Assembly: GCF_018139145.2 (NCBI RefSeq)
Contig: NC_059472.1
Span: 101,692,877 to 101,756,876, forward strand
Direction of reading: 5' to 3'
Length of the DNA stretch: 64,000 nt
DNA from: Gymnogyps californianus
Lineage: Eukaryota; Chordata; Aves; Accipitriformes; Cathartidae
A model generated the notes under the pieces. That model did not search any database. It was given only the letters and a program-made list of their open reading frames with translations, and was not told the DNA's origin. Made by a program: the position numbers and the translations under genes. Below, one piece after another: positions 52,101-64,000 of the stretch (position 1 is its first letter; every line of letters starts with the position of its first letter).

Positions 52101-52778
52101 TTCAGAACCTAGCAAAAAGTGTTTGCCGTCCCATAGGGTTCATGCTAACTATTGGGACAGGTTACTGAGGGGGAAAGAGAGAGTGAGAGAAAGAGAGGCT
52201 ACCATGAAAAGTGCTTTGTTAAGGGCTGAGATAATCTTTGAGCTAGAGTATGGACTCCTGATCTTCACTTTTACCTTCAGCTTTGTGCCCTTTTCATTAA
52301 ACCCACCATGCTTAAAACACTGATGCAACATGATTGCTTCTACTTGGCTTGTTACCTTTCTAAGGCTGATTGACTTGTTGGTTAGCTTATATCGCATTCG
52401 TTGGCAGCCTGAGTTGCCATCAGAGACTCTTGTTCCCAAGCTGAACTTCCAAAGAAAGGGACCTGGCTTTCACCTGGCTTACCTTCCCTGTGGAAAGGCA
52501 GTACATTCACTGATGTCATCCCGAGAGCAAGGGATCAGAAAACAGCAAATTCAATCCTTTTGTCATCATGAATTATTATTTCCTTTTCCAGGTGAAGCAG
52601 TTGATGGCCATCCCGATCCTCCTCCTGCCCAAATGAACAAAGCCACAGCTCTGAATCCAGATTCAGAGTGAACTGGGAGATCTGTTCCCTGCCATGCTCC
52701 TGCAAAATACTGGTACCTAAAAAGCTTTCTGACACGACCTGCTCCTCCAGGATGGGCAGATCTGCAAGACTGATACTT
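49111..52778. other. Unassigned noncoding DNA with a GC-rich patch at 50870-51180
   Basis: The patch has the longest open frame of the window (50874-51392, 172 codons), three overlapping frames in the same bases, and an antisense one. The translations are rich in Pro, Ala, Leu and Ser, as expected of GC-rich DNA, with no domain or signal. I do not call a gene. The frame at 51820-52323 (167 codons) likewise has no recognisable domain; its tail has one hydrophobic stretch (LLIFTFTFSFVPFSL). Confidence 0.5.
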
Positions 52779-53193
52779 ATAGACATCTAGATATCTACGT
52801 AAATACAGATAGACTTAGCTATAGATATAAATATCTAGAGATCTGGATATCTGTATCTATCTACCTACTATATCTAGACATAGATAGATACTGATATAGA
52901 TATCCAGATATCCTATCTCCTAGTAGATAGATACACAGGTATTTAGCTGGATAGCTCTATATAGATATCTATATCTATCTATCTAGATAGATAAAGGTAT
53001 CAAGATATAGATAATATATAGATCTATCTACCCATAGATATGTAGATCGATATGGACATCTATCTAGATCTATAAATATCTACCTAGACAGATATCTGTA
53101 GATGTCTGTCTATAGATAGGTGTCTAGATAGATCTAGACAGATAGATAATCCATATCTATATAGATCTGTGTCTATATCTATATATGTCTATC
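52779..53193. repeat. Degenerate GATA/TATC microsatellite block
   Basis: About 415 bases are made almost entirely of AGAT, ATCT, AGATATCT, TCTAGA and AGACA words. Both orientations of the GATA unit are mixed, so the block is rich in short palindromes (AGATATCT, AGATCT, TCTAGA). It begins at AGACATCTAGATATC and ends abruptly before CCCTTCCCAACC. The mutual decay of the units points to an old expanded array, perhaps grown by inversion and slippage. Confidence 0.92.
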
Positions 53194-54630
53194 CCTTCCC
53201 AACCAGGTGGGTGTAGATCCTGGGTACCGGACCAAGACTTGTAGTTCAAACATTTGCTGGTTTCTCCAACAATTTTAGCACAGCTAAGGAAAGTGACATT
53301 CTCCCCAAACTAACAGTATGGACAGAAGAAAGCAATACTGCTAACTACCCATCATTTGATAAAGCTATACTGCTGAAACAGCAGGAATCTGATTGGATTT
53401 CATCACAAGCCTCTCTGATTCTTCATTTTCTTGGAGACATTTAATTTAGATTACTGTTAAAGCAAATTAAATTAGTATTAACCTTGTCTGTGAAAATGAT
53501 GCTTCAGAAAGGTAAATGTATTTCTCTTGGCACGCATGAAAATGAAATGATAAATTGATATGTGCAAATCTCAATGCAGATGGAGCCTTTCTAATGAGTA
53601 ATTACCAATATGTAACTCTATTGATTAAGTTTGTAGCTTGTCAGGTGGGATCGTACTGGATGAATTCAGAGAAATCAGTCTTCAGATATGCTCAGAGACG
53701 AGTCTATGATACCATTCTGGTTCTAAATTATACCTGGGTAGAAAAAATCATGGAAGGTCCCCATCATGTCAGGTAGACACATGTCTGAGCAAAACTGTTG
53801 AGCTGACATGTAGATTATCAGATTGGCTTTGGATGAACTGGCTAAAGTCTATTACCAGTTATATCTAGTCTAAATGATTAACTGAGCAGAAAGAAAAGAG
53901 ACAGAAAAACATGTAATAAGACCCCACAGTTCAGTGGCAGCTATTAAACTGAGGTTAGCTTCCTAGGTTCCTGCTACTTTTTTAGCAAATGAAGGGAAAA
54001 GAAATGGCTCATATTATTCTTGTTTGCCTAGTTTTGCTGATTTTGCTGATAATTATTATTTTATAGGGGCGGAAAGTTGTATATTAGTCTTCAGAGCATC
54101 TCTATTACAGCTGGGGTTAAGATGTACCCTACTGAATTATTATCTGACTTGATTTTTCATGAGTACTGTCTGAACACCTGGCTTTTGATGTTCAACATAA
54201 TTTAAAATAAAGTCTTTTTTTAGTGAACATCTGCCTGCTACATATTTGTTTACTACCTCCAGCTCTATTCCATAATTGCTCCTAAATAGAACACTTTATC
54301 TAACTATCTATCTGTGGTAAAATTTCTATCACTGTGCCTCAGTCCTAAAGAAAGACATGAGAAAGTCTGTAATACTGTAGGTTACATGATTACCAAAATG
54401 TCCAGTGTGTTCTTACGAGAGGGAAAGGGCAACCACATACTTAGCTTATTGTTAATTCAAAACATGTTTGAATGTATAAATGGGATGTAACTAACAGGTA
54501 AGTCTCACTGCACAGGAGGACAGTGTTAGCCATTGTGAACCATGACATGGTAGTTTAAGTGACATTTTCCTAAAAGAATACCAATGACTGTCCTTATGTG
54601 CTCAGCCAACTCTGTAACAACTCCTTTAGG
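53194..54630. other. Unassigned noncoding DNA
   Basis: I see no gene, RNA or named repeat in this AT-rich stretch. The one open frame, 53555-53776 (73 codons), has no domain. Confidence 0.55.
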
Positions 54631-55230
54631 TGTTGTGGTTTAACCCCAGCCAGCAATTAAGCACCACACAGCTGCTCACCCCTTCCCCGTCTTGGGGGGA
54701 TGGGTGGGAGGATCAGGGAAAAAAAAGTAAAAGTCGTGCGTTGAGATAAGAACAGTTTAATAACTAAAGTAAAATAAAATATAATACTAACTAATAACAA
54801 TAAAAATGTAATAATAATAGTAATGAAAAGGAATATAACAAAAAAAAAAGAGAGAGAAATAAAACCCAAGAAAAGACAAGAGATGCACAATGCAATTGCT
54901 CACCAGCCACTGACCGATGCCCCAGCAGCAATCCGCGCCTCCCGCCCAACTCCCCCCTCTTTCTATACTGGGCATGACGTTCCATGGTATGGAATAGCCC
55001 TTTGGCTAGTTGGGGTCAGCTGTCATGGCTGTGGTCCCTCCCAGCTTCTTGTACACCTGCTTGCTGGCAGAGCATGGGAAACTGAAAATCATTCACTTAC
55101 TTAAGGTAAGCGCTACTTTTAGCAACAACTAAAACATCAGTGTGTTATGGACAGTATTCTCACACTAAATCCAAAACACACTGTACAGCTACTAAGAAAA
55201 AAATTGACTCTATCCCAGCCGAAACCAGGA
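54631..55230 (-). mobile_element. Solo LTR of a related avian endogenous retrovirus (minus strand)
   Basis: On the plus strand it begins TGTTGTGGTTTAACCCCAGC and ends near TATCCCAGCCGAAACCAGGA, the reverse complements of the end and start of the LTR at 4837. The terminal CA is lost at the right. TAGG flanks both ends (54627-54630, 55231-55234), a likely remnant of the target-site duplication. Read on the minus strand, the U3 (GTACACAAGAAGCTGGGAG-type block, TATTCCATACCATGG, TATAGAAAG as a TATA-like box) and the U5 (ATTAAACTG through GTGTGGTGCTTAATTG) match the first LTR. The central part, with an ATT-rich run at 54765-54855, is different. There is no internal retroviral gene beside it. Confidence 0.85.
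54756..54761 (-). terminator. LTR polyadenylation signal
   Basis: TTTAAT on the plus strand is ATTAAA on the minus strand. It is followed there by CTGTTCTTATCTCAACG, equivalent to the signal at 5300 in the other LTR. Confidence 0.5.
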
Positions 55231-58200
55231 TAGGTGTGCTGATGAGTACTTTACAAATTATGGTTCTCTTCAGGTGCTATTGCATGGTAAAAGACAGATC
55301 AAGGCATGTTTGTCACACACAAATGTGATTTCTTTTAATCATGCCAGGTTATATGCAGATAGTACAGCTGAACAATTTACACACTATGTTTCAATGGCAT
55401 ATTGTAGAGTCTTGCATTCCTGAAAATCCCTGGGATTTCTGGAGTGCAAAAGCAAAGCAAGAATATAAAATAAAGATAGAAAATCTAACAGGTTTGGGTC
55501 ACTCATCTCCCACAAAGTTATATGGGCATCATTTTTATTGCAAAGAAGAACTTTGATCCATGTCTTTGATGCACAGTTTACTTTCCATCACAGACCCTGT
55601 TGCTGCACTGTTTCCAAAGAATAATATTCACTTTGTGTTTCCCTTCTTTCAGGAAGTCAGCCCTCACTGACACTTCTACTATGCTGATGGAAATAATATC
55701 AGTGCCTTGTACCGTATTTTTTTCTGTTATTCTTATAGCATAAAATGGTATTACATATCATTTGGTTTAATTTGGGTCATAAACATGCCTGGCACGGTAG
55801 GTCTGAATTTCCTAAAGGTGCAGTTAACTGTCTTACCAGAATAGGAAGAAGACAGATATAAAAATTTTACAGATTACAACAACAAAATCCTGGAATTATA
55901 ATTTAATTTCTCCTGGGAAGCTTTTGTCCCAGCCTTTAGGTGTAGGACAGAAGCTTCCAATATTTGTTTTTCACCAACTCAGAAGGGCTCGTTTTCCTTT
56001 GCCCTCTTCCCTCCTTATCAGTCCCACACTGTTTTTCTCTATATGTCCAATCATCTGGCCTTCTGAACCGGATTGGCTCCGGACTTCTCTGGCTGCTTGC
56101 TAGACTAGTGAAGCAGAGTGAAATGGAACAGGGATAAAAAGTTCTATAGTGCAAAACAGGCATAAAGCAAAAGGGAAGAACATAGAGTCTGTAATGCTCC
56201 ACCCTTCCGATACACATCACGCTGCAGCACAGCATGTTGCACCCGGGATTGCATACGTGTAATCATATCTCATACAATACATATGTTATAAACTATTGGA
56301 ATAACTCCGCTGAGGACTGCTACTCCCTTGCAAACAAACACATGCTCTTAAAAATCACCTGGACACACCACAAAATCCCCGGGCCGACTTCCAATCAGTG
56401 TTTGAAAATAGCCGCCTTGCGTGGAAGAAACCCTCTTCAAAAGAAGGTACTATTGGAAAGTGGGCTGATGCATATTTGTTTTTAAAATGAAGCACAGTAA
56501 CAACAGATACTATCAACAGATCCTATAGAAGGGACGGTTGTTCAGTTCTCTAGTGAAGCTGTCAGGATAAAGGCTCAGTGGAGTTTGATTGAAGTATGTG
56601 AACTCTAGTCTCTGGTTCAGCTATTTTCATAAGCTGTTTTCCAATGAGTAGTCAAATGGCCACTTACCTAAAACGCCATTGGGAAAAAAACCTTAGCCTT
56701 CCTATCCTCCCTGCAACAAAATCTTTTCTGTAAAGTCCTTCTCCTTTTTAAGCTATGGATTCAGTCTATTGAGAGCACATTTTGTCTTTGGCTAGCTGCT
56801 GAAAAAATTCTAAATATAGGAGGGTAATATTATGTAGTTTTATGACTACATTATTTTATCCATGTTTCACTTCATCTTTTTGGGACGCATCCATTTCTTT
56901 TGTTGCCATTGGATCCTGCATCCTCCATTGTTTATCAGAATAGCTAGATCAAACAATAATTCAGATTTACTGGAGCTCTTACAGCTCATTCAATGGGTTC
57001 CCAAAGAGTCTTGGAAATTGAACAAGTCCATATTTTGCCTTTTCCTTTCCCACCGAGGCATGTACGAATCGCCTGGCAAACTCACGGTGCTGCACTGAAC
57101 TGCCATTTGGCAGACAAGAGTTTGATAGCTGACCACAATTTCCCTTTCTCTACGTGCCAGCGAGAGTGGGAGAGCTCGGGCACTGCTTAGTTTCTTCAGA
57201 CGACCAAAAGGAACTGACTTTCACAATGTGGAGAGCCAAGGTTAGTCTGCCTTGTCAAGAACAGCGCTGTGCGGAAGGGTGGCTGGGTATGACATTAAAG
57301 GGGGATGTAATGAGGACGGCATAAGGCTCTGACCAGCGTGCATGCAGGGGACCCTCTGGAGAGAGAAAGAAGGAAAAAGATCTAGTTTTCCAGCTGGTGA
57401 TACAAGCTCAGTTACAAAGTCATGCAAAGAGGAGATGTCGCAAGGCATCGGCACAGGGAACACTACCTCTGCTGTGCTCAAAGGGCAGCACTTCACTGGC
57501 TGTAGTGCTATCATGCTGTATCTTGCGACACCGCTGTGAGCAACCTGACAGCACTGTGACTTATGTCACCCCCATATACATGTTGTGGGCACGGCCTCCT
57601 GAAATACAGACCAGGCATCTGACACTGCTTTAAGCTCTTCAAATAAATCTCTGGGTATTGGTGCCAAGGAACACACCACTGCAATTCTGCTATCGTAATA
57701 TTTCTGTTCTACTCCTGCATGGTCTAACGTAAACATACTCAGCCCAGATGACTACTACTGGTGGAAAGCTTCCAATCTGGAAAGAAAAGAGCAACTTTCT
57801 TGAAGGGTTAAAAGAAGGTCACGCTGCTTCTTTGTAGTACTCTGCACCATATCAGAATGGAAACTTCTTGAAGGCCACCTACGCCTTTTTTTCTTTTTTT
57901 TCTTTTTTAAGGAAAGTAGGTATCAGATCTGAAATGTTGAGGCTGAATTGTCAGTTTGAGATTTACATAAAGCAGATCTCTGGCAAGGCTGCACATCTCT
58001 TCAGCAAGACTTCTTTTGGGAAGCCGAATTTTAGAAAAATGTCTTGAAACTTGAGATATGTAAAATAAAGAAAGATTACTGTCAAATAACTGGTTCATGG
58101 AAAGCATCAGTCGTATCCGAGGTGATCTGTTAAGAGCTCTGCACAGATTAAAATAAAAGAGTAAATCTGAACTACACAGTGATCATTTTATCATCTGCGT

Positions 58201-61189
58201 CTTAATACATCACCAGTTAAATATGCATGGTGACTCTGAGATGATCAGCTGCATAGGACCTGTGTCTCACCTCTCCAAAACAAAGCCATGGCACTTCACT
58301 TTCAGCACATTGGAACACAACCCATTCATCATTGCCATGGGGGCTGTAGTTACCTGACATTTTCCTGTTAGGGAGAGCAGGGGATTTTGCCAAGAGCTAT
58401 TTGCTTGCTCACTGCTGCCGCATAGCATTGTTCTTCTCCTTTGGTTGGGATGCTCTGCTCAGCACATAACAACCAGCGCATGGGGCACATGAGAACAGAA
58501 GCCGGAGAGATATCAAGATGTAAAAGCAAATCTATACCAGCAATAAACAAGAAACTAACAACGTTAGCTGAGCCAGGGGAAAAAAAAAAAAAAAAGGAGA
58601 TTGCAAGAGTCAGAATGAAGCAGCAGGCCGTACCTTTGCGATGGGTTGATGGTACGTACTCATGTTCTGACATACTTTTTTTGAATTTTTGTTTTCCCTT
58701 TTCCCAGGAAAGAAGATATCAGGCCATAGAATTACAATCAAGTGTTGAACAACCAGAAAATTACCATGGAATCGTACTTTTTCCATTTCCTTACTCTTTT
58801 TGGGACTGGCAAAAAGTGCTCCATTTCGACACATTTCTGAAATGAACCACAGAACGTGATAGGGACAACAGTGTGAGAAAGTAGAAGTAAAAGTGAAGGG
58901 AAAGGAAAGAGATGTGGGTTAGAAAATGCACTACAGGCTCAGGTAAGCATGCTATTGGCACTCCTGACCTGGGTATGCGTCCAGGGAGCTTTCTGATGTG
59001 CTGTTGTTTTGATAAGCAGAACACACAGTAGGTTTGAGTTAAGAAAAAGCCAAATCAGCCAAAGGAAAGTGTTAGGTCCAGCATTTGTTAAACTTGGCCT
59101 AAAACTGAACATCACTTGAGGAATGAACCTCTTATGGTTTTCATTAGATTAACATATACGTGAGCCGATATGGAAGCACTTACTTACCCCAAGTCCTAGA
59201 ATGGCAATGCAGATCCAACAGTGCCCAGAGGGGGAGTGCAGAACCTGGCCTGCCCAGCAAGGGCTTCCCCAGAAGGGCCTCGTTTCCCATTCCTTCCCAT
59301 TATAAAAATGTATCAACTGCCTCCTGAAAGAGTAATGAACAACTGGCCTCTGGTATAAAAAGTAACACCAAATCACACACATGCTCAACTCTCTAGGCTA
59401 TATGCATTTTTCCCATAAGCAGAAACTTGACAATTAGAGCAAATCTAAATTTTGCTCTTCCCTTACTTCACACTAATGCCTCCATTTAAATCTTTTCACC
59501 CTTTTCCCAAGAGATTTCACAATAATAACTAGCATTATGCTAAACCAGATGATACAGAATGAAGTGTTCACACAATACATTTCTCACTCAGGTCCTCACA
59601 AGAGAACTGGGTTGAACATCACAAGATAATTTAGTTTTCACAAGAAAATTGGGCAAGATCCTCATGCTTGTGCTGGACATACATCCTGTATCAAGCAACA
59701 CATAGGTGCTAACAGCAGCAGGAGCCTTTTATTTTATAAAACGGTAACATAAAACATACACATAATGTGTGCTTACTTAACTTTAGCTCGCCACATGTAC
59801 AGAAAGCATGATCCTCACACATGCCATCTGCAAGCATCCATCTTTCATATTCTCACTGAAGAAACTTCACCACGGTGAGCTGCTGAACATGGCTAGATCC
59901 CAGTGTGACACCAGTAGTGGAAAGTGCTCAGCACTGCACAAAACATAGGGAAAAGAAAAGAACTTCAGCAGAACGTTCTTCTGCTAACCTACAACTTAGA
60001 AAACCTACTTTTCCATGCTAAATAGAGAAGACAAGTACATTTCCTATATATTTAACTCCTATGGAATAAAAAATTCTTCAGAAAATTCCTTCTTCACAGA
60101 AGAAATTAGTCTCACGTGGGACAACCCCCCCCCCCTTCAAAATGACACCCCAGAGAATTAATGACACCCCCCCCCAAGAGACCACTCACCCATCCACCCC
60201 AGGCTCCATGCACCAATCCCAGCAACCATGAAGGGCACAGTAATAAAGCTGCTTTCAGGACAGCAGGAGGAAGGAATTAAAGAGACTTTTACTTTGGCCA
60301 GAGTTGTGTTTTGCACATCCAGGATTTAGGATAAAGAATCATCCAGAATCAACGTGATTTGGCACCATCAGGAGGGTAGTACAGACCCTAAGCAGAGCCT
60401 GAGCTAAGCATCTTGTGTAACCCATTGCTGCCTTAAGCTGAGTCTAAGTTAGACACTAGTTGGGCTGAAACTTTTTGTCAAAACAGGTAACGCTGTTTTT
60501 GAATAAACAAATTCCTTCTTAAAACACAGAAGTGATCAAATAAATTCTCAAAAAAAGGAAAGATTACTATGTCTTGCCACTGTGCCCAGACAACTGGCTA
60601 TTTCTAGTTTTTGTACGCATAAACAATATCTGTACATGCAAGGGTTTGGATATGGAACTGTAGGAACTCCCTTTGGAAACTTAGCTGAATGTTAACATAA
60701 AAGTTAATGTATATTTTCAGGTTTTTTAGACAATGTAAATGTTTCTTTTGTGTTTTTGAGGACATCGGGTATTGTTTGCATGATTTTATATCAGCTTAGC
60801 ATTTTCAAAACCAGAATCCAATCAAAAGAAAGTCCTGAATGTAAGTTAACTCTAAATATAAAAAGATATAAACACAACTAGGAAAAAAAAAAAACAGGCT
60901 GCAGGACACAATTTTTCTGCAATCTGAGCCTCTTTTTCTAAACTGTTCTTTAGCAAAATGAAGTTCATTTTTCTTTTGTTTGCACAGACAGTTTTTTTTT
61001 TCTTTCTTGTGAGATATAAGTGATTAAATTACGCTCTTCTGATTCAGCAGGTCTCTTTGTTGAACTCTAGGAGCAATATTCCCATCCAGTGACTTACTTT
61101 TATCTTCTTTAATATTGATAGAAGTAAAACCGGAGAGGGAAAGCTTTCTTAGCTACAGTGTTAATATTTAGCACAGAATTCACTTGGTA
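55231..61189. other. Unassigned noncoding DNA
   Basis: No gene is supported in about 6 kb. Open frames reach 134 codons (58441-58845), but that frame is interrupted by Lys codons from a 16-base A run (58580-58595) and has no domain. Other frames lie on both strands and look random. A C-rich duplicated tract lies at 60125-60175. Confidence 0.55.
60125..60175. repeat. C-rich tract with local duplication
   Basis: Runs of eleven, four and nine C are separated by copies of AATGACACC (60140-60148 and 60160-60168). The duplication of AATGACACCCC suggests slippage. The minus strand is G-rich but the intervals are long for a quadruplex. Confidence 0.75.
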
Positions 61190-61620
61190 GCAATACAGCT
61201 TTAACCTGGGCTGCCGAGCAAGCAATAAACCCCTTAAATGGCTCAGGGACCACTGGGGCCAGCACTGTGAAGAATTCATGAAGCAGGGCCTGCAAAGGCT
61301 GCTACTTTGATATTACTTTCAATGCCTGGAGCTTTCTATCTGCATCCGGCCAAGCCTCTTTTGTAATCCTTGACATTGATCCATCCTCAAGAGCACGGCC
61401 GTGGGCGAAGAGTTTGAGCTGGAGGTCAAAGCCAGAGCCGAAAGTCACTGCCGCCCCCTCCGAGGTGGCCGGGCTGGTGCTTTCTGCCTGTTTGACTCAG
61501 CAGAGGGGCGCGCTGCCAGTTGGTTTGGGAAGCAGAGCAGCTCTCCCCGTTGCAGCTCACAGCCAGCGAAGGAAGGAGAGGGGGAACAGACGGGGAGGTG
61601 ACAAGAAAAAACGAATAACA
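61190..61620. promoter_or_regulatory. Candidate regulatory segment, GC-richer (unverified)
   Basis: This repeat-free segment becomes GC-rich with several CpGs at 61395-61560. It holds a TGACTCAGCA word (61493-61502, AP-1/Maf type). An overlapping CAGCAGAGGGGCGCGCTG (61498-61515) resembles a CTCF core with one extra base. Overlapping short open frames on both strands (66-85 codons) have no domain. An enhancer, an insulator or an unrecognised first exon are all possible. Confidence 0.25.
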
Positions 61621-62379
61621 ACGAGGCTTCACAGAGCCCTGCTAATAAAAGACTGAGAGCACCCTCTGATATAGAGATGGGTTCTGCCAATATATTCAGC
61701 ATATAATGATAAAATCCATTTCTTTCCCCATTTCCTACTTCCCTTTATTTATTTTTTTGCTTACAGGACTTGCCAGGACCCCTTACTGTGCTTCATTTCC
61801 ATTACTCTTTCCAGTCTAGTTGCTTTAGTACCAAGAAGATTTCTTTATTTTTTTCTTTTTTTTTTTTTTTTAGTAATATAGTCTAGGGTATTTTTATTCC
61901 TTCACGCTTGATAGTAATTTTCTGCAGTCTCCTCTGGCCTCTGTGGCCATTTACAATGATTAGCAGTTTGCAAGAGGTAATGAGTTTCTATCTTTTCCTT
62001 CTTGCTTGCTCTCTTTCCCTCTCTGCTCCTTTTTCTGGCACAGTCTTTCAGTTATTCAAAATAAACAGACAACTGCATAATTAAGAACCTTAATGCCAAC
62101 AAGAAAATATAATTGAGCCTTCTAAATACTAAGGAAAGAGAGGGAGAGCTTGATAAGTATTGCTACATTTTCTTTCAAGTCATGGGGTTGGAATTTTTTT
62201 TCTCCCCCACTTAATTTCTGTTTAGGAACAAAAGATTTTTGTGTTTGCAAGAAAGAGGAGATGAGTGATTTTAGATTTGCATTTTCTCTTCACTATAGCC
62301 TGGCATTTTACTGAAAATAAAAAAAGGTTTCCATCTCAGAAACGAAAGCATCTGTTTAAATAAAAAGCCACTTGAGAAA
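61621..62379. other. Unassigned AT-rich noncoding DNA
   Basis: I see no gene or named repeat. A T-rich tract lies at 61845-61871. Confidence 0.55.
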
Positions 62380-62690
62380 GAAATCATAAAACCCAATTAT
62401 TATTATTTTTCCAAAGCAGGATTGAAATATCCAGAGGTCAGTAGAAAATGGCTAGCACTCATTTAAAGGTGTCCCTTTAATTTTTCTGAAGCCTCCATTT
62501 AAGCTGTGGATAAAAAACCACATTAAACGATTTGTCCTCGTTTCACACGAAATATCTTGACTCTTTCAAAAAACTGCAGAAGCCTTTTAAATATATCCAT
62601 TTTTATGAAGCCTATTTATCGAAGTTGGTTGGCCATATGCAAATCCACAGTCATTATCATCACTTTTTATTACACCGGTACTCAGAGACA
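62380..62690. other. Candidate conserved noncoding element (unverified)
   Basis: Repeat-free and AT-rich, with a perfect octamer ATGCAAAT (62637-62644), TTTTTATGAAGCCTATTTAT and TTAAATATATCCATTTTTAT (MEF2/homeodomain-like). The texture suggests an enhancer. The plus-strand frame of 123 codons starting at 62532 has no domain. Confidence 0.25.
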
Positions 62691-64000
62691 GTAGCCAAGA
62701 CCTTCTTCCTTGCACCGGACGGGTGGCACCAGAGCAAGCTGTGGTGCAAGCAGGCTGCGGAGGCAAGAAGGAGGGGAGCAAGTGCTACAAGGCAGCGCAG
62801 CCTCGGGCTTATGGGTGCTGAGTGTCAGGGCACAGTTGAGACCTGTGCACATCTCGTGGGTCCCAGGCCAGCGGTCTGGCCCCTGGACCAAACCAGTACC
62901 TAGGAGGAGGCTTCAGTCTGGGGCTGCTGTCAGCGTTCGTATGGTCACACCAGGTATATATCTACACAGTAATCACTGAAATTTAAATTTAATATGAGAG
63001 ATGAAGAGACCAGGATGTCCTGCTGATGTGGCAGCTGAGAGCAGAGGCTTACCATCTCTCCCACCTAATCCTGGCTGCTGAGAAGATGAGGTTCCTGACT
63101 GTCAGCACTTGCTTCTGGTAGGAGCAGCACATCTCACAGGCAAAACACCATCTCGTGTCCTGGGGAAAGGCTTCCCAAGCCAGTCAAACAGTGACATAAC
63201 CTAGGGCTGCGCCCTCCCAGCACCCTGAGAAAAACACTCTGGGGTTACCTGCTGCAGCAAGTGCACTGGTGGAGACCTTCCAGGGCTGCAAACAGAAATC
63301 TGCAGGGCTCGGTGCAACGCCAGTCCTGTCACCCATTATAAAATGGTGACAACAGGTGTGACAATCTCACCCAAGGTGTCCTGCACTGGCAATTTGCTGT
63401 TCTCATGGTCGTGATGAACCTTGGGAACATCTCCAAGATATTTGCTGGCCACATTCAGGTCTCTTCATTTCCCTTAAGTTACTGGAAAAAAACTTGCATT
63501 GTTTTTCATGTATTATGAACAATTCTTTTTGGAGGACAGAATATAAGAATAGACAGAAGAAGAAAAGAAAAAAAAAAAGAGAAAAATTTGGAGGTTGATT
63601 GTTCTCACTTAAATTCTGCCCCAATTTGACCTGAGAGGAACTAGGAGCCTCATCTTTGGAGAGGAGTTCTGAGAAGCTCTTCTGAGACATCTCCTCAGCC
63701 TTGGAAGTACCTGAAAGTAATTGATTTCTCCACTTTGACTGCTGCGCTCCCTAGGCACCTGAGCAGAGACTCCTGAATGCCACTTCAGAGCCCAGACTGG
63801 CCTGGTGCATTAGGATTTCTCACTAATTCACTCAGACATTTCAATCCAAAAGCCCATCATGATGGGCATACTTCTGCTACTCTCCACCTTTGTGAAATAA
63901 TTTCTTAAGTACAGCATTCACACAGGGAGCTGGAAACAGTTTTGAGGCTCCTCTCAGCGTGAGGGGACTTGATGTGATTGCTCCCATATCCCAAGAGGCA
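62691..64000. other. Unassigned noncoding DNA
   Basis: 62700-62930 is GC-richer and has overlapping open frames on both strands (64-123 codons) without domains. The remainder shows no gene or named repeat. The window ends in unassigned sequence. Confidence 0.5.

Noticed and set aside
51820..52323. 167-codon plus-strand open frame
   Set aside because: No domain or family resemblance. The hydrophobic tail comes from a run of TTC/TTT-rich codons, and a 96-codon antisense frame overlaps it.
1..64000. CRISPR arrays, bacterial operons or phage genes
   Set aside because: No regularly spaced repeats, no tightly packed long frames, and clear avian CR1 and LTR elements show this is vertebrate DNA.

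Overview
The window looks like noncoding DNA from a bird, most likely a neoavian. It carries a canonical avian CR1 LINE fragment with recognisable reverse-transcriptase C-terminal protein, a second CR1 3'-end fragment, and two solo LTRs of an avian endogenous retrovirus family. The rest is AT-rich, repeat-poor DNA with scattered simple repeats, as is usual in avian gene deserts or large introns. I found no convincing protein-coding exon, rRNA or tRNA. The longest open frames (up to 172 codons) sit in GC-richer patches, overlap open frames in other frames or on the other strand, and show no domain, so I reject them as genes.

Layout. 1-4836 is unassigned DNA, with a GC-richer patch at about 3250-4690. 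4837-5431 is a plus-strand solo LTR. 5432-16000 is unassigned apart from a 33-base scrap of the same LTR start at 13331. 16097-16290 is an antisense CR1 fragment beside a T-rich tract. 16291-27049 is unassigned, with a 29-base tandem duplication at 23037 and a palindrome-bearing candidate conserved element near 22.1-22.5 kb. 27050-27712 is a sense CR1 fragment with two frameshifts. 27713-43000 holds two candidate conserved noncoding elements, a G-rich tract at 32761, a palindromic repeat at 36014 and an AT minisatellite at 38841. 43130-43650 is a very old sense LINE relic (L2-like). 44440-45725 is an old antisense CR1-clade LINE relic covering much of the reverse transcriptase. 45726-52778 is unassigned. 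52779-53193 is a degenerate GATA/TATC microsatellite. 54631-55230 is a minus-strand solo LTR related to the first. 55231-64000 is unassigned, with a C-rich duplicated tract near 60.1 kb and two regulatory-looking segments at 61.2-61.6 and 62.4-62.7 kb.

There is no operon or gene set here. The readable history is one of transposons: very old LINE relics, younger avian CR1 pieces, then retroviral LTRs reduced to solo copies. I saw no sign of a new defence system, gene cluster or other undescribed coding system. The observations most worth following up are the two LTRs with shared ends but unrelated centres, the GATA block, and the palindrome-bearing candidate enhancers. Family names come from recognising sequence patterns by eye, not from a database search.
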